A DNA stretch of 64,000 nucleotides from Echinicola jeungdonensis (GCF_030409905.1 NZ_JAUFQT010000001.1:124001-188000); one strand, 5' to 3'. Positions 1-8,922 are shown, numbered from the stretch's first letter. Notes: a model not told the origin generated them from the sequence alone. Numbers and translations are program-made.

Positions 1-485
1 GTGGAACCATAAATGATAGAAGTGGTCCCACAGGAATTGTTACCGACCATCCCTCCTATCATGGCCCGATTAGCAGTGGAAGTTACCGGGCTAAAAAAGT
101 ACCCTTGGGGTTTAAGAAAAGCATTAAGTTCATCCCTGATCACACCAGGCTGCACACGCACCCATCCTTCTTCTTTATTAAATTCAAGTATTTTGGTAAA
201 ATACTTTGATACATCTACCACAATACCATCCCCCACACATTGACCTGCCAGGGAAGTACCTGCTGTCCTTGGGATAAGGGAAGTATGGTGTTCCCTGGCA
301 AACCCAATTAGTTTTTTTATATCCCCTTTGGACTTCGGTAAGGCTACCGCCAAAGGTAATTCCCGATACACTGAGGCATCCGTGGCATAAAGGGTTCTTA
401 TCAATTGATCGTAATGTAAATCACCTTCCAGGTTTTTGGACATTTCCTCCAAAAAAGGTAATAATTTTGCAGCTTCGTTTGACAT
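1..485 (-). CDS. FAD-linked oxidase (GlcD/FAD-binding PCMH type), N-terminal part
   Basis: Reading the minus strand from an ATG at 485-483 gives an open frame that runs off the left edge (about 161 codons visible). The protein begins MSNEAAKLLPFLEEM and contains VALPKSKGDIKKLIGF, then a glycine-rich PRTAGTSLAGQCVGDGIVVD stretch and NNSCGTTSIIYGS. These match the FAD-binding PCMH fold of GlcD/D-lactate dehydrogenase-type flavoproteins, where such Gly-rich turns hold the FAD pyrophosphate. In Bacteroidota these proteins are often near 950-1000 residues with a C-terminal Fe-S cluster domain, but that part is outside the window. Substrate cannot be told; a 2-hydroxyacid such as lactate or glycolate is likely from family knowledge. 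It lies 65 bp downstream of the methyltransferase on the same strand. Confidence 0.8.
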   Translation of the reverse strand, partial: MSNEAAKLLPFLEEMSKNLEGDLHYDQLIRTLYATDASVYRELPLAVALPKSKGDIKKLIGFAREHHTSLIPRTAGTSLAGQCVGDGIVVDVSKYFTKILEFNKEEGWVRVQPGVIRDELNAFLKPQGYFFSPVTSTANRAMIGGMVGNNSCGTTSIIYGS

Positions 486-550
486 GCCGTAAAATTAAAA
501 CAGTTGCCGCAACTAATAAATAATTATATAAATTATTCTCTATAAAAATA

Positions 551-1297
551 TCAATGCAATAGTTTTTCATTTCTGCCAAGCCTGAGCAACATGGGAAATT
601 TCACCCTTAGAATCTGATCCTTTTTCACTTCTTTTTTAACCTCATTCCGAAGGGTATCCACTGGATTTTTTTGATTGGCAGTGATGTAATGCTTTACCGC
701 AGACCAAGTATTAAGGTAACCATACAATTGTTCCAATGTCCATTGGAGGTTGATTTCAAAACAGGGAGCGGGTTGTTCTTTAAAGGGAAAAGGAATCGTA
801 GCATATTTTTCATCCAAATATTTTCTTTCCGGATCCCAATAAGGACCAACAACATTCACGTAAAAATCTTGGATTAAATCCTGAATCCCCTCAACCTGGA
901 TTAAATCATACCCCATAATGGCAATAATCCCTCCAGGCTTTAGGGTCCTGTGGGCTTCCCGGTAAAATGCCTCCATATCAAACCAATGGATAGCTTGGCC
1001 TACTGTAATTAAATCAAAAGATTGGTCTGGAAAAGGCACTTTTTCAGCAGGACATTGGGAATAGCATATATTATCTCTTTTTGAGGCCTGGGAAAGTTGA
1101 TTTCCGCTGATATCTGTGGCTTCTACCTTTTCAAAATAGGAAGAAAGGGCGACAGCAACCTGACCATTGCCTGTCCCACAGTCCCAGGCATGGTTTCTTT
1201 CCGGGATTAATTGTTTCAAATATAAATAAAAAGCTTCTGGATAATGCGGTCGGTATTTTGAATATTGAGCGGAATGTCCAGAAAAATTATCTTTCAT
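551..1297 (-). CDS. Class I SAM-dependent methyltransferase
   Basis: The 248-residue protein has the Rossmann-fold SAM site near residues 38-47 (AWDCGTGNGQV), an acidic strand-2 end (VEATDIS), and the motif PFPDQSFDLITVGQAIHWFD near residues 88-107. That layout is typical of Methyltransf_11/YcgJ-like small-molecule methyltransferases, and LKPGGIIAIMGYD matches the post-motif strand. The C-terminal third (LQWTLEQLYGYLNTWSAVKHY) resembles the helical cap of the trans-aconitate/TehB-like group. It is a cytosolic enzyme and the methyl acceptor is unknown. The start at 1297 gives MKDNFSGHSAQYSKYRPHYP, the usual opening of this family, so the start is well supported. Confidence 0.85.
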   Translation of the reverse strand: MKDNFSGHSAQYSKYRPHYPEAFYLYLKQLIPERNHAWDCGTGNGQVAVALSSYFEKVEATDISGNQLSQASKRDNICYSQCPAEKVPFPDQSFDLITVGQAIHWFDMEAFYREAHRTLKPGGIIAIMGYDLIQVEGIQDLIQDFYVNVVGPYWDPERKYLDEKYATIPFPFKEQPAPCFEINLQWTLEQLYGYLNTWSAVKHYITANQKNPVDTLRNEVKKEVKKDQILRVKFPMLLRLGRNEKLLH

Positions 1298-1480
1298 ATC
1301 TTAAATTTCAATCTCACTGTTCTTTGCATTGAGTCTTTACCCAATATTAGTTTTAGCATCTTAAAAACCTATAAAAAGAATGGCCTTTTGCCAATTTTTA
1401 GCCTCTTAATTTCAAACCCTTATGGATCTAATGGGGGAATTAATCCCTTTCTAAATTTAGGGATTTTGCTTTTTTCGGCT

Positions 1481-2222
1481 CTAAAGCCAATCTTTAGGGC
1501 TTTTTTTTCCGAAAACACCCGTGGCACAACCAAAGAAATAATTCTTATAATTCGATTCTAAACCCTTCTTAATCAAACATTCATGAAAATATTGACTATT
1601 CTTAAAGCTTGCACAATATTTTCCAAGCATCCTATAATCTCGAGCATTCCCTAAAAAAATTCTTCCAATTAGCGGAATAATTAGTTTTAAATAGAACTTA
1701 TAAAACCACTTAAGAAAAAGCAACTTTGGCTCTGGAATCTCAATGAAGGCAAAAGAGCCACCAGGCTTTAAAACCCTGTCAATTTCACTTGCTAGAACTT
1801 CCTGTTGCTCCCTATTAAAAGTTTTTATTCCAAATGTGGACAACACAAAATCTGCGGACCCAGCTGGGAGGTCATTTTGTAAAACATTAATTTGATTTAA
1901 GGAGATATTTTTTTTGTTTTAATCTTTTCAAATGCTCGGATGCTTTACGGTTCATTTCATCCGAGATATCAATGGCAACAACCCTGCCCCTCGGTCCGAT
2001 CCGCTTCTGAATTTCAGCCCAGGACTCTCCCATTCCCGACATCAGGTCGTAACCATGGGACACCTCATCAATTGCTGGCAAATCTTTAAGACATTGCCTT
2101 TTCCAACGAGATGTAAAACCGAATGAAGTGATCAGGTTAGCAAAACCATAGGTTTTTGACATCCTTTCAAATATCCCACTGACAAAATCTGGATCATATA
2201 AATCCACTTTTGATTTCTTCAT
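1481..2222 (-). pseudogene. UbiE/MenG-like methyltransferase, frameshifted
   Basis: Two minus-strand open frames make one class I methyltransferase. The first (2222-1887) encodes MKKSKVDLYDPDFVSGIFERM, a SAM site YDLMSGMGESWAEI and VVAIDISDEM. The second (ending at 1481) carries VLSTFGIKTF and RVLKPGGSFAFIEIPEP. Around 1908-1918 the coding strand has a run of eight A followed by TATCTCC. With seven A the reading would continue KQKNISLNQINVLQND and join the second frame. The total of 742 bases is one more than a multiple of three, as expected for a single inserted base. Joined, the product would be about 246 residues, normal for the family. This could be a real mutation, a sequencing error in a homopolymer, or slippage-tolerant expression. 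Confidence 0.8.
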
Positions 2223-2251
2223 CCAGTTAATTTAAATGGTAAAAAAACCAC

Positions 2252-2620
2252 TCAATTCTCCTTACTCCTCACCAACAAATACCAATCATTGTCCAAGGCC
2301 AAATAACCATAATCATAACAATAAACATAAATATTCCCCTTCTTATTGGTATAATGATGAGTGCAGTATTTGAATTGAAAACCTTCCTGCAATAATTTTT
2401 CCCGGGTGGTTTTGGTAGTTTCTTCACTCTCCACCATCAAACCTGCCAATACATTCCGGTTCTTTTTTAATGAATTATTAATATTTCTGATCAGGTTGTT
2501 CTGGACGGCCTTCAATTGGTTGTTGTAATTATTTCGGCAGTAATCGTCACAAAATTTTTTATCTGCCCTGCCATAAATAGTTTTTCCACAGAAACAGCAA
2601 GCTCTATCATTAACAGTCAT
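2252..2620 (-). CDS. Small protein with N-terminal zinc-ribbon-like cysteines
   Basis: The 122-residue protein is not one I can assign to a named function. Residues 8-29 hold CCFCGKTIYGRADKKFC and DDYC, a CxxC...C(x3)C arrangement typical of small treble-clef zinc ribbons. A basic helix follows (NNYNNQLKAVQNNLIRNINNSLKKNR), then an aromatic and Tyr-rich C-terminal half (FKYCTHHYTNKKGNIYVYCYDYGYLAL). No signal peptide or membrane segment is visible. Its start lies 192 bp from the divergent ssb gene. Genes like this, conserved and uncharacterised, are common in Bacteroidota; a nucleic-acid-binding role would be a guess based only on the zinc-ribbon look. Confidence 0.7.
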   Translation of the reverse strand: MTVNDRACCFCGKTIYGRADKKFCDDYCRNNYNNQLKAVQNNLIRNINNSLKKNRNVLAGLMVESEETTKTTREKLLQEGFQFKYCTHHYTNKKGNIYVYCYDYGYLALDNDWYLLVRSKEN

Positions 2621-2812
2621 AAAAATCCAGTTTTAGTTAAAAATTACAGGAATATACATAACAAAACCATTAATAACAAACACTTACAAATGACTATAAA
2701 TGGGTATAAACGAAAATAATCCGATTATCAAATACCTATTTCACCAAATTTGTTTCATAAGGATTACTTACACTAGTAACCAAAATTATTTTTAACCTAA
2801 AATTGTTACATT

Positions 2813-3163
2813 ATGAACACTTTAAGAAACAAAGTTCAATTAATCGGAAGGCTTGGAGCAAAAGCAGATTTCAAGGAATTGGAAAATGGAAATGCCCTGG
2901 CCAGAATCAGCCTGGCCACCAATGAGGTTTATAAAAACGGCAAAGGTGAACGCGTAGAAGATACTACCTGGCATCAATTAGTTGCTTGGGGCAAGGTAGC
3001 GGAGATCGTCCATAAATTCACAGACAAAGGTTCTGAAATTGCAATTGAAGGCAAACTGATCAACCGAACTTATACGAACAAGGAAGGAGTAAAAAAATAC
3101 GTCACCGAGGTCCAGGTCAACGATCTGGTTTTGCTGGGAGAAAAAAATAAGGTTTCCCAGTAA
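2813..3163 (+). CDS. ssb: Single-stranded DNA-binding protein
   Basis: The 116-residue protein opens MNTLRNKVQLIGRLGAKADF and shows the OB-fold signature of bacterial SSB: NGNALARISLATNE, TTWHQLVAWGKVAEIV and GSEIAIEGKLINRTYTNKEG. It binds single-stranded DNA during replication, recombination and repair. At 116 residues it is short: the Gly/Pro-rich linker and acidic DDDIPF-type tail that recruit partners in replicative SSBs are missing, and it ends LLGEKNKVSQ. It is therefore probably an accessory SSB paralogue, with the full-length gene elsewhere. It is transcribed alone and diverges from the zinc-ribbon gene. Confidence 0.92.
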   Translation: MNTLRNKVQLIGRLGAKADFKELENGNALARISLATNEVYKNGKGERVEDTTWHQLVAWGKVAEIVHKFTDKGSEIAIEGKLINRTYTNKEGVKKYVTEVQVNDLVLLGEKNKVSQ

Positions 3164-3388
3164 CTTTAACTTTTCCGGAGCACTTTTTTGCACGGAATTC
3201 AACCAATCTTTGGCCATATTGGCTTAAAACCAAGGTAAATATGCCAATAATATCCGAAAATCTGGAAATGAAATGGTGGATTCTCAGCCATTTTCAAACT
3301 AGAATACTTTACCACTGGATAGCGTAATTAAATGAATAATCAAACTTTGAAAGCTCCAAAGCACCATGAATTTCATTTAAAACAAAAA

Positions 3389-3413
3389 AAGAAGGCCATA
3401 GAGCCTTCTTTTT
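3389..3413 (-). terminator. Rho-independent terminator, probably bidirectional
   Basis: Perfect stem GAAGGC (3391-3396) with GCCTTC (3403-3408), six-base loop CATAGA, flanked by an A-run on the left and a T-run on the right. On the minus strand it follows the carbonic anhydrase stop by about 35 bp. On the plus strand it could also stop ssb transcription. Confidence 0.8.
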
Positions 3414-3447
3414 TATTTATTATAGTAATTTAAATTACATGCTTTTA

Positions 3448-4092
3448 TTAGTCATGAAGAATGGTTTTGGTGAATTCAACTTCACCGGTTTCCACATCAT
3501 AATATCCACCAGCAATTCCGACTTCACCTGCATCAAACATTTCTTTCAAAACCGGGCTTTTTTCCAGAATATCATCCATAGTAGAGATAACATTTTGATG
3601 GGAAACAGCTTCCATAAACTTAGGATCACCGGGAACCGAATCAGGCATTTCAGCTTTTATTTCCTCAATAGAAGGGTTTACTTTATCCAATAACCCGGTC
3701 AAATTACCCATTTTCACCCCGGAACAAGCTCCTTTGATTGCGCCACATTTGCTATGGCCAAGAACAACAATCAACTTGGACCCGGCCACTTTACATGCAA
3801 ATTCCATACTTCCCAGAATATCCTCATTGATAACATTTCCGGCAATACGGACACTAAAGATATCGCCCAATCCTTGATCAAAAATCAATTCCGCTGAAGT
3901 TCGGCTATCAATACAACTTAAAACAATCGCAAATGGAAACTGGCCATCCTTAGTATCATTGACTTGCTCCAGCAAGTTTCGATTTACTTTGAGGTTTTTG
4001 ACAAACCTTTGGTTTCCCTGCTTAAGAAATTCTAATGCCTTAGCAGGTGTTACTGTTGCTTGGGTTTCAGCAGTATGTGCTTTCATATTCAT
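3448..4092 (-). CDS. Beta-class carbonic anhydrase
   Basis: The 214-residue protein carries the zinc ligands and catalytic dyad of beta-carbonic anhydrases: CIDSR at residues 60-64 (Cys60, Asp62, Arg64) and GHSKCGAIKGA with His113 and Cys116. It interconverts CO2 and bicarbonate in the cytosol. VSHQNVISTMDDILEKSPVL matches the helical region seen in this family, and GGYYDVETGEVEF is the usual C-terminal strand. There is no signal peptide. It starts 27 bp downstream of the SulP transporter gene on the same strand, so the two probably form one transcript in which imported or exported bicarbonate is buffered by the enzyme. A terminator follows. Confidence 0.95.
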   Translation of the reverse strand: MNMKAHTAETQATVTPAKALEFLKQGNQRFVKNLKVNRNLLEQVNDTKDGQFPFAIVLSCIDSRTSAELIFDQGLGDIFSVRIAGNVINEDILGSMEFACKVAGSKLIVVLGHSKCGAIKGACSGVKMGNLTGLLDKVNPSIEEIKAEMPDSVPGDPKFMEAVSHQNVISTMDDILEKSPVLKEMFDAGEVGIAGGYYDVETGEVEFTKTILHD

Positions 4093-4119
4093 TTATATTT
4101 TTTTAACAATTAAGATCTA

Positions 4120-5763
4120 TTACTTGCTACCCATCAAATCCGTAATCACTTCCTTATGGGAGGTATTTCCATTTTTCCTGTAAGTTAATACATTTTCATG
4201 TTCTACTGATACATGATTACCCTCTTCCTGATCGTTTTCCATATTATAAGCTTTTTTAAACCCAATCAGTTTAACACTGATACCTCTTTCCGGTGCCTGG
4301 ACTTTTTTAAATTGTTGGATCAATTCCAAAATATCATGGGCAATATAAACCGTATCGGAAGCATCAATTACCACTCTTGAATCATCTGGAAGATGGTTTA
4401 AAGTTTGTTTGATAGCAGCTTTATTAAGGAAGGATACTTCCTGGGCCAAATCCACATGGATTATATCCCCATCGTGGTAATTTTCTTTTTTGAAATAGTA
4501 TACTCTTTTGATATTTCCTTTGAGGATAAAGAATACACTGATAACGATTCCCAATGCCACTCCTTTAAGGAGGTCAAGGAATACCACAGCTCCAAGGGTA
4601 GCAATAAATGGAATAAATTGGTATTTACCTTGATTCCAAAAATACTTAAACGTAGCTGGATTGGCCAATTTGTATCCGATTACCAAAAGGATGGCAGCAA
4701 GTGTAGCCAAAGGAACCATATTAAGAACAAATGGGATACTTAATACGCAAATCAAAAGTAAAAAACCATGGATGATGGCTGACATTTTTGACTTAGCACC
4801 AGAATTGACATTGGCGGTAGTTCTTACCACTACAGAAGTCATTGGAAGCCCACCGATAAATCCACTTACAAGATTCCCTATTCCCTGGGCTTTCAATTCA
4901 GTATTGGTATTGGTCACCCTTTTCATCGGGTCCATCCTGTCACCAGCTTCAATACAAAGCAAGGTTTCAATACTTGCCACAATGGCAATGGTAATAGCCA
5001 CTACCCAAACCTCCGGATTGATAATACCGCTAAATTGGGGCAAGCGGATTAAATTTTGAAATTCCTCAGGGCTTGTAGGAACAGGTAAGCTTACCAAGTA
5101 CTTTTCGGAAATGGCTAAAGAACTTCCTGACAAAACAAACAATTGGTTCACCAACAAGCCAAACATAACTGCAACCAAGGCCGCAGGAATTAATTTCAAT
5201 TTTTTAAGGAAAGGAATTTTTTCCCAAGCAATCAAAATGCCCAGTGAAATGGCAGTTACAATGATAACTCCTGGCTGGATATCTACAAAGGAAGCGGCCA
5301 AATCAGAAAAAATTGCTAATCCGGAACCGATTTCCACATCAGAGCCCAATGCTACAGGTACTTGTTTTAGGAAAATGATTACACCGATACCTGCTAGCAT
5401 TCCGGTAATCACATTATTAGGTATATAGTTTGATATGCTCCCCGCTTTGAGGAAACCTAACACCAATTGGATAGTACCGGCCAACATTACCGACACCAGG
5501 AAAACATCAAATCCACCCAGATCCTGAATGGCTACAATTACAATAGCGGTAAGACCAGCCGCTGGCCCTGAAACACTCACGTGGGAATTACTCAGATATC
5601 CTACCAAAATTCCGCCAACAATTCCTGTAATAATTCCGGAAAATAATGGCGCGCCAGATGCCATGGCAATCCCCATACACAAGGGCAAGGCCACTAAAAA
5701 CACTACCAAGCCCGACGCAAAATCTGATTTAATATTTTTGAAGAGATTCATCTTCTTAGTCAT
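4120..5763 (-). CDS. SulP/SLC26-family anion transporter with STAS domain
   Basis: The 547-residue membrane protein starts MTKKMNLFKNIKSDFASGLV, followed by VFLVALPLCMGIAMASGAP and HVSVSGPAAGLTAIV, the conserved SulP transport core. Ten or more hydrophobic segments fill residues 18-425. A cytosolic STAS domain follows (about residues 435-520: IIHVDLAQEVSFLNKAAI, RVVIDASDTVYIAHD). SulP proteins exchange or symport sulfate, bicarbonate or other anions. Because the next gene 27 bp away encodes a carbonic anhydrase, bicarbonate (BicA-like, Na+-dependent) is the best inferred substrate; sulfate cannot be excluded. An in-frame Met at codon 5 is an alternative start. Confidence 0.92.
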   Translation of the reverse strand: MTKKMNLFKNIKSDFASGLVVFLVALPLCMGIAMASGAPLFSGIITGIVGGILVGYLSNSHVSVSGPAAGLTAIVIVAIQDLGGFDVFLVSVMLAGTIQLVLGFLKAGSISNYIPNNVITGMLAGIGVIIFLKQVPVALGSDVEIGSGLAIFSDLAASFVDIQPGVIIVTAISLGILIAWEKIPFLKKLKLIPAALVAVMFGLLVNQLFVLSGSSLAISEKYLVSLPVPTSPEEFQNLIRLPQFSGIINPEVWVVAITIAIVASIETLLCIEAGDRMDPMKRVTNTNTELKAQGIGNLVSGFIGGLPMTSVVVRTTANVNSGAKSKMSAIIHGFLLLICVLSIPFVLNMVPLATLAAILLVIGYKLANPATFKYFWNQGKYQFIPFIATLGAVVFLDLLKGVALGIVISVFFILKGNIKRVYYFKKENYHDGDIIHVDLAQEVSFLNKAAIKQTLNHLPDDSRVVIDASDTVYIAHDILELIQQFKKVQAPERGISVKLIGFKKAYNMENDQEEGNHVSVEHENVLTYRKNGNTSHKEVITDLMGSK

Positions 5764-5898
5764 AAAACTTTGTTTTTTATTAATAAAATTTCCTGGGTGA
5801 GTTTGAGTTTTTCAAAAAACACTTTCTGTCCCCAAACCAATAGGGTAATTGGGAACTGAATAGCATTATATCCCCTATTCAGGGCCTTAAACAAAACT

Positions 5899-6219
5899 TT
5901 ATGACAATTCTGGAGGTGGGCAAAATTGATCCGGCATCACAAAAGCATAGTTTTTTTCCTTGTGCGGATCGAATTTATCTTGATGGATGGAAAGAATTGA
6001 AAAATCCACCCATTGATGTTCTTTTTTAATTAAATGTTCTTTGGAAGTTTTGGTGTTTTCTGAATTTTCTTCTTCCTCCACTACCGAATAACAGATGCTA
6101 ACATCTACATTGCTTTTCACCAAAACCACTATGGCTGGTGTAAAAACAATCAGACCAAAAAACAGCACAAATAGAATGGCTAATTTTTTTCGATGATATG
6201 TAAATGCTAATGGGTTCAA
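5899..6219 (-). CDS. Small single-pass membrane protein of unknown function
   Basis: The 106-residue product starts MNPLAFTYHRKKLAILF and has one strong hydrophobic helix near residues 13-35 (AILFVLFFGLIVFTPAIVVLV) preceded by basic residues. A polar, Glu/Lys-rich domain (VVEEEENSENTKTSKEHL) and a Pro-ending tail (MPDQFCPPPELS) follow, so the bulk is predicted outside the cytoplasm. I recognise no domain. It sits 135 bp upstream of the SulP gene on the same strand and could be cotranscribed with it, but the spacing leaves room for an independent promoter. Confidence 0.5.
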   Translation of the reverse strand: MNPLAFTYHRKKLAILFVLFFGLIVFTPAIVVLVKSNVDVSICYSVVEEEENSENTKTSKEHLIKKEHQWVDFSILSIHQDKFDPHKEKNYAFVMPDQFCPPPELS

Positions 6220-6363
6220 AATAATAGCAAGCTGAATCTGGGTAACACCAAAAATAAGGGAAAGTTCATTAAAATCAGAAAAACAGCTTTAATTTTCTTT
6301 CGAAAAAAAGTTGTTTTTCAAAACATCACACAAACACAGGTAGTTATTTAAAAATAAAACAAT

Positions 6364-6389
6364 AACCACCCCATAAAACAGGGGTGGTT
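6364..6389 (-). terminator. Rho-independent terminator after aldo/keto reductase
   Basis: Stem AACCACCCC (6364-6372) pairs perfectly with GGGGTGGTT (6381-6389) around an eight-base loop. The plus strand is A-rich to the left, giving a T-rich run on the minus strand after the hairpin, 12 bp past the stop at 6401. Confidence 0.8.
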
Positions 6390-6400
6390 TTCCATTTTTT

Positions 6401-7297
6401 TCAACGGTGATTTTGGTAATAATTTTTAGGAAATATTTCTGAAAGTTGGTCTAAATCTTTGGGTAAAGTCCCGTTTTCTTTAATAGCCTCCAGGGTTTCC
6501 ATAAGTTGTACCTCCGTCCTAATACCTGAAACCACAGATGCTACAGCCTTATGCTGAAGGGGGTATTGCAAAACAAGCTGCCTTGTTCTATCCATATTTT
6601 TCCCAAAAGCATGAAGTTGCTTCACTAAATCTTTTACTTCCTCTTTGGACCAATTTAGATATTCTTTTGCTGGTTTGTCCAATAAAAGTCCCTTGGCATA
6701 AGCCCCCCTTACCAAAACGCCAATGTCATGGTTTGCCAAAAGGTCCAGGCAAGTTTCCTCAGGCCTCCTGTCAAACAGGCTATATTGCATCATGACGGAA
6801 ACAATATTGGATTTTTCCACATAAGCTTTTATAACATTAGGCCTGATAGATGAAATCCCATACTCCCTGATTTTTCCTTGATCTTTGAGGATTTCAAAAG
6901 CTTCAATCGTCTCATCAATTGGATCCTCAATCGTTCCACCATGTAACTGGTATAAATCAATATAATCGGTCCTCAATCTTTTTAGGCTTTCATCTACAGC
7001 ATTTAAAATATGAGATTTACTAGGGTTCCAATCCCAACCACTTCCGTCGGGCCTCATTTGGTTTCCCACCTTGGTTGCCAATATGACCTGATCACGCTTA
7101 CTCTCCAAAGCTTTTCCTACAACTTTTTCATTTTCCCCTGCATCATATAAGTCTGCAGTGTCAAAATAATTGATACCTTCCTCAAAAGCCCGGTTAAGTA
7201 ACGTTATATTCTCCTGTTCTCCTCCTTTAAGGGACATACAGCCAAAAGACACTTCACTGACTTTAATTTCTGATTTCCCTAATTTCCTGTATTTCAT
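6401..7297 (-). CDS. Aldo/keto reductase
   Basis: The 298-residue TIM-barrel enzyme reduces carbonyl groups with NAD(P)H. The AKR catalytic tetrad is visible: Asp46 and Tyr51 in YFDTADLYDAG, Lys76 in LATKVG, and His119 in LYQLHGG. It starts MKYRKLGKSEIKVSEVSFGCM, the usual opening of the YajO/Tas-like subgroup. It is the second gene of a pair: the other reductase starts 1 kb upstream and ends 43 bp before this start. The two proteins are clearly homologous but diverged, so they probably arose by old duplication or joint recruitment rather than a recent event. The physiological substrate is unknown. Confidence 0.92.
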   Translation of the reverse strand: MKYRKLGKSEIKVSEVSFGCMSLKGGEQENITLLNRAFEEGINYFDTADLYDAGENEKVVGKALESKRDQVILATKVGNQMRPDGSGWDWNPSKSHILNAVDESLKRLRTDYIDLYQLHGGTIEDPIDETIEAFEILKDQGKIREYGISSIRPNVIKAYVEKSNIVSVMMQYSLFDRRPEETCLDLLANHDIGVLVRGAYAKGLLLDKPAKEYLNWSKEEVKDLVKQLHAFGKNMDRTRQLVLQYPLQHKAVASVVSGIRTEVQLMETLEAIKENGTLPKDLDQLSEIFPKNYYQNHR

Positions 7298-7339
7298 GAA
7301 ATATTATTTTCGGTTTTTATTATTTATTATTAAATAATG

Positions 7340-8326
7340 CTACCAAAGATGATGCACATCTGCTTTGATGTATTTTTCATATACATCTTTTACTGCCTCC
7401 ATTTTTTCCAAAGGTATTTCCGGAAGCTGACTGGCTTTTGCATTTTCGGAAACCTGAGCGGCCCGGGATGCCCCAGGTATCACGGTGCTTACCTCATCAA
7501 ACATCAAAATCCAGCGTAGTGCCCAGAGCGCCAAAGAAGTCTCACCTTTAAATATTTCCTTAAGTGCTTCCACTGCTTCAAGCCCTTTTTCGAAATTGAC
7601 ACCCGAAAAGGTTTCACCTTTATCAAATGCCTGGCCTTCCCTGTTAAAATTTCTATGATCCCCAGGATCAAACTCCCTGGAGGCTGACATCTTTCCGCTC
7701 AACATTCCACTTGCAAGGGGGACTCTAACAATGACCCCTACATTATTTTCTTTTGCGATGGGAAAAAACTCCTCCATTGGTTTTTGCCGAAACATATTAA
7801 AAATAACCTGTACAGTGCATACATTAGGGTATTTTACGGCCATCATTGCTTCTTCCACCTTTTCAACGCTTACTCCCAAATTCCTGACCTTCCCCTCCTC
7901 CTTCAAACGGTCAAAAAGTTCAAAAATCTCATCCCTTTGGTATACAGAGGTTGGCGGGCAATGCAGTTGGATGAGATCCAATGTCTCCAGCCCCATATTT
8001 TTAAGGCTGTCTTCCACATATTTTCTTAGTACCTGGGGAGTGTAACCTTCATTTACATGTGGATCAATCTGCCTACCGCATTTGGTGGCGACAAAAATTT
8101 TTTCGGAACGCTCTTTTAGGATTTCTCCTACGGCAGCCTCACTTTTTCCCATATCATAAACATCTGCCGTGTCTATAAAATTGATTCCCTGGTCGATGGC
8201 ATTATTCAAAATTTCCCGGGCTTTGTTTTGATCGAAAGATCCTCCCCATCCACCACCTACCTGCCAAGTACCCAGCGAAATCTCTGAAACTTTCATTCCT
8301 GTTTTTCCTAAAACTCTATAATTCAT
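7340..8326 (-). CDS. Aldo/keto reductase
   Basis: The 328-residue protein begins MNYRVLGKTGMKVSEISLGT. The tetrad is Asp52 and Tyr57 (FIDTADVYDMG), Lys82 (VATKCGR) and His122 (LIQLHCPP). The C-terminal MFDEVSTVIPGASRAAQVSEN matches the NADPH 2'-phosphate-binding stretch of AKR families 11-13. It ends 43 bp before the next reductase on the same strand, and the two probably form an operon. The upstream region to the divergent Dabb gene is about 200 bp and AT-rich, room for promoters of both. Cytosolic, substrate unknown; role in sugar or aldehyde reduction is possible. Confidence 0.92.
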   Translation of the reverse strand: MNYRVLGKTGMKVSEISLGTWQVGGGWGGSFDQNKAREILNNAIDQGINFIDTADVYDMGKSEAAVGEILKERSEKIFVATKCGRQIDPHVNEGYTPQVLRKYVEDSLKNMGLETLDLIQLHCPPTSVYQRDEIFELFDRLKEEGKVRNLGVSVEKVEEAMMAVKYPNVCTVQVIFNMFRQKPMEEFFPIAKENNVGVIVRVPLASGMLSGKMSASREFDPGDHRNFNREGQAFDKGETFSGVNFEKGLEAVEALKEIFKGETSLALWALRWILMFDEVSTVIPGASRAAQVSENAKASQLPEIPLEKMEAVKDVYEKYIKADVHHLW

Positions 8327-8532
8327 ATTTTTTATTTTAAGATTGATATAATCTGAATGATATTTTTAGCCTCATTTTAAAATTTTCTTTTTTTGAATAA
8401 AAAGTACTAATTTAATATTAATTATTGCTTCCAATAATTTAATTCATCCTAATGGACTATTTTCGCTTTTATTAGTATAGTTTTCTACAACCCTTAACGG
8501 AAGCCCCAATATTACTTAACTCTATTTAAAGT

Positions 8533-8922
8533 ATGAAAACAAGAAGAAAATTTTTAGGCAGCCTTCCTTTGCTAGGAGTGGGACTTGCTCTTTCCAACCC
8601 AATAAAAGCAAAACCAGAAAAATCAATAATGATCCACCAGGTCTTTTTTTGGCTTAAAAACCCTGAAAAGGACCTTAAATCTGTAAAAAAAGGATGCCAA
8701 AAACTGGCAAAAATAAAATTTGTTAAAAAAGCTTTTATAGGAGTACCCGCACCCACCGCTAATCGCCCAGTAGTTGACCATTCATTTCATATTTCCCTGA
8801 CCATTCATTTTGAATCGTTGGATGACCATGATTTTTATCAGAAAAATGATGATCATTTAAAATTTGTGGAACGACACGAACACAAGTGGGAAAAAGTCAG
8901 TGTATTTGATATTCACGTTTAA
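8533..8922 (+). CDS. Dabb-domain (stress-responsive A/B barrel) protein with Tat-like leader
   Basis: The 129-residue protein starts MKTRRKFLGSLPLLGVGLAL and has Ala-rich residues and a likely cleavage after NPIKA, resembling a Tat (RRxFL) or lipoprotein-free Sec leader. The mature part (SIMIHQVFFWLKNPEKD, HSFHISLTIHFESLDDHDFYQ, HEHKWEKVSVFDIHV) fits the dimeric alpha-beta barrel (Dabb, PF07876) family: an initial HxVFFxLK strand and a helix followed by HxxF. Dabb proteins vary widely in role and none can be given here. It is divergent from the aldo/keto reductases and separated from the kinase by 90 bp. Confidence 0.8.
   Translation: MKTRRKFLGSLPLLGVGLALSNPIKAKPEKSIMIHQVFFWLKNPEKDLKSVKKGCQKLAKIKFVKKAFIGVPAPTANRPVVDHSFHISLTIHFESLDDHDFYQKNDDHLKFVERHEHKWEKVSVFDIHV

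Noticed and set aside
1479..1510. Possible terminator near 1479-1510
   Set aside because: The T-run lies on the plus strand, where no gene ends, and the minus-strand side is A-rich.
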